A stretch of DNA of 6,585 bases from Methylophilaceae bacterium UBA5127 (GTDB lineage: Bacteria; Pseudomonadota; Gammaproteobacteria; Burkholderiales; Methylophilaceae): contig DHYP01000042.1 of the NCBI GenBank assembly GCA_002414145.1, positions 16,080 to 22,664 on the forward strand. The letters are read 5' to 3'. Shown here piece after piece: positions 5,931 through 6,585 of this stretch (the first letter of the stretch is position 1; each line of letters begins with the position of its first letter). The notes beneath the pieces are model-generated. The model did no database searches. It was not told the origin of the DNA and saw only the letters and a list, made by a program, of their open reading frames with translations. The translations under genes were made by a program, and so were the position numbers.

Positions 5931-6585
5931 ATGAGTGACTTTATCAATAGTTTTTGGCCGGCTTTTATTGTAACAATTGCTTTAGGCGGTATCTTCGGTT
6001 GCGCAGGTCTGCTTTGGTTTGCCAGTAAAATCAAAGTAAACAATAGCGGGGATAACACGAGTGGCCACGTATGGGATGGGGATCTTCGTGAAATGAATAA
6101 TCCGCTACCTATGTGGTGGGTCGGCATGTTTATCATTACGATTATCTTTGGATTAGCTTATTTGTTTTTGTTCCCAGGTTTAGGTAGCTTTGCTGGTAAA
6201 TTAGGTTGGTCCGAAGTCAAGCAGTATGAAGCAGAGGTAGCAAAAACCAACGCAGACATTGCGCCTATTTACGCTAAGTTTTCGGCAATGAGCATTGAGG
6301 ATCTTTCTAAAGATGCCAATGCGCATGGTATTGGTCAGCGTTTATTCTTGAATAACTGTGCACAATGCCACGGCTCCGATGCTAAGGGTAGCAAGGGTTT
6401 CCCAAATCTGACAGACAATGATTGGCTTTATGGTGGAAGTCCAGAAAAAATTGTGGAAACAATTTCTAAGGGACGTATTGGTATGATGCCTCCTATGGCT
6501 GCAGCAGTGGGTACGGAAGAGGATGTGAAAAATGTAGCTAATTATGTACTTAGCTTGTCTGGCAGTATGCATGATTCAGGCCGTG
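5931..6585 (+). CDS. ccoP: cbb3-type cytochrome c oxidase subunit III, di-haem cytochrome c (CcoP), 3' end outside window
   Basis: The first 218 codons of the subunit that receives electrons from soluble or membrane cytochrome c and passes them to CcoO. The N-terminus has two membrane helices (about residues 8-32 and 62-83), joined by a short loop with the family block VWDGDLREMNNPLPMWW (48-63). The periplasmic part holds a first haem c site, CAQCH (C143, C146, H147, followed by GSDAKG), and a later MMPPM segment (185-189) that should give the methionine ligand. CcoP has a second CxxCH; it is expected a short distance beyond the window edge, because the frame is still open at the last base and the visible length is about two thirds of a normal CcoP. 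GAGGG (5919-5923), 7 nt before ATG 5931, overlaps the ccoQ stop. Genes ccoG and ccoH may follow but are not visible. Confidence 0.96.
   Translation, partial: MSDFINSFWPAFIVTIALGGIFGCAGLLWFASKIKVNNSGDNTSGHVWDGDLREMNNPLPMWWVGMFIITIIFGLAYLFLFPGLGSFAGKLGWSEVKQYEAEVAKTNADIAPIYAKFSAMSIEDLSKDANAHGIGQRLFLNNCAQCHGSDAKGSKGFPNLTDNDWLYGGSPEKIVETISKGRIGMMPPMAAAVGTEEDVKNVANYVLSLSGSMHDSGR

Overview
The window reads as a chromosomal segment of an AT-rich proteobacterium. The protein sequences and the MBL-fold/cbb3 content fit a betaproteobacterium, and low-GC Methylophilaceae (Methylotenera-like) are my best guess. That placement is inference from general resemblance, not from a search.

Layout, all on the + strand. 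The left end is the 3' part of a PhnP-like metallo-beta-lactamase-fold hydrolase whose start lies outside the window. It is followed by a small exported protein of unknown function with a BamE/SmpA-like feel, closed by a strong rho-independent terminator. An AT-rich control region of about 200 bp (roughly 1029-1232) comes next, with a good sigma70-type promoter and a degenerate FNR-like box. From there to the right edge runs one cytochrome cbb3 oxidase locus in the order ccoI, ccoS, ccoN, ccoO, ccoQ, ccoP; ccoP is cut off by the window end.

How the genes work together. CcoN (haem b, haem b3 and CuB), CcoO (mono-haem c) and CcoP (di-haem c, only the first haem motif visible) are the core of the high-affinity C-family haem-copper oxidase, and CcoQ is its small stabilising subunit. 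CcoI is the copper-transporting P1B ATPase that supplies copper for the CuB site, and CcoS is a small membrane protein needed for cofactor insertion or maturation. ccoS (TTG start) and ccoQ are too short for ordinary ORF cut-offs but are clear from sequence and ribosome binding sites. The true starts of ccoN (3695) and ccoO (5145) are set by good Shine-Dalgarno sequences well inside longer open frames.

The most informative non-coding signal is a perfect FNR/ANR-type box (TTGATTTGTATCAA, 3617-3630) that overlaps the ccoS stop codon and lies 64 bp upstream of ccoN. It suggests that the structural genes ccoNOQP have their own oxygen-responsive promoter, separate from the assembly genes ccoIS. 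I see no undescribed system here. The interest lies in the assembly-genes-first order, the layout of the regulatory sites and the unknown exported protein.
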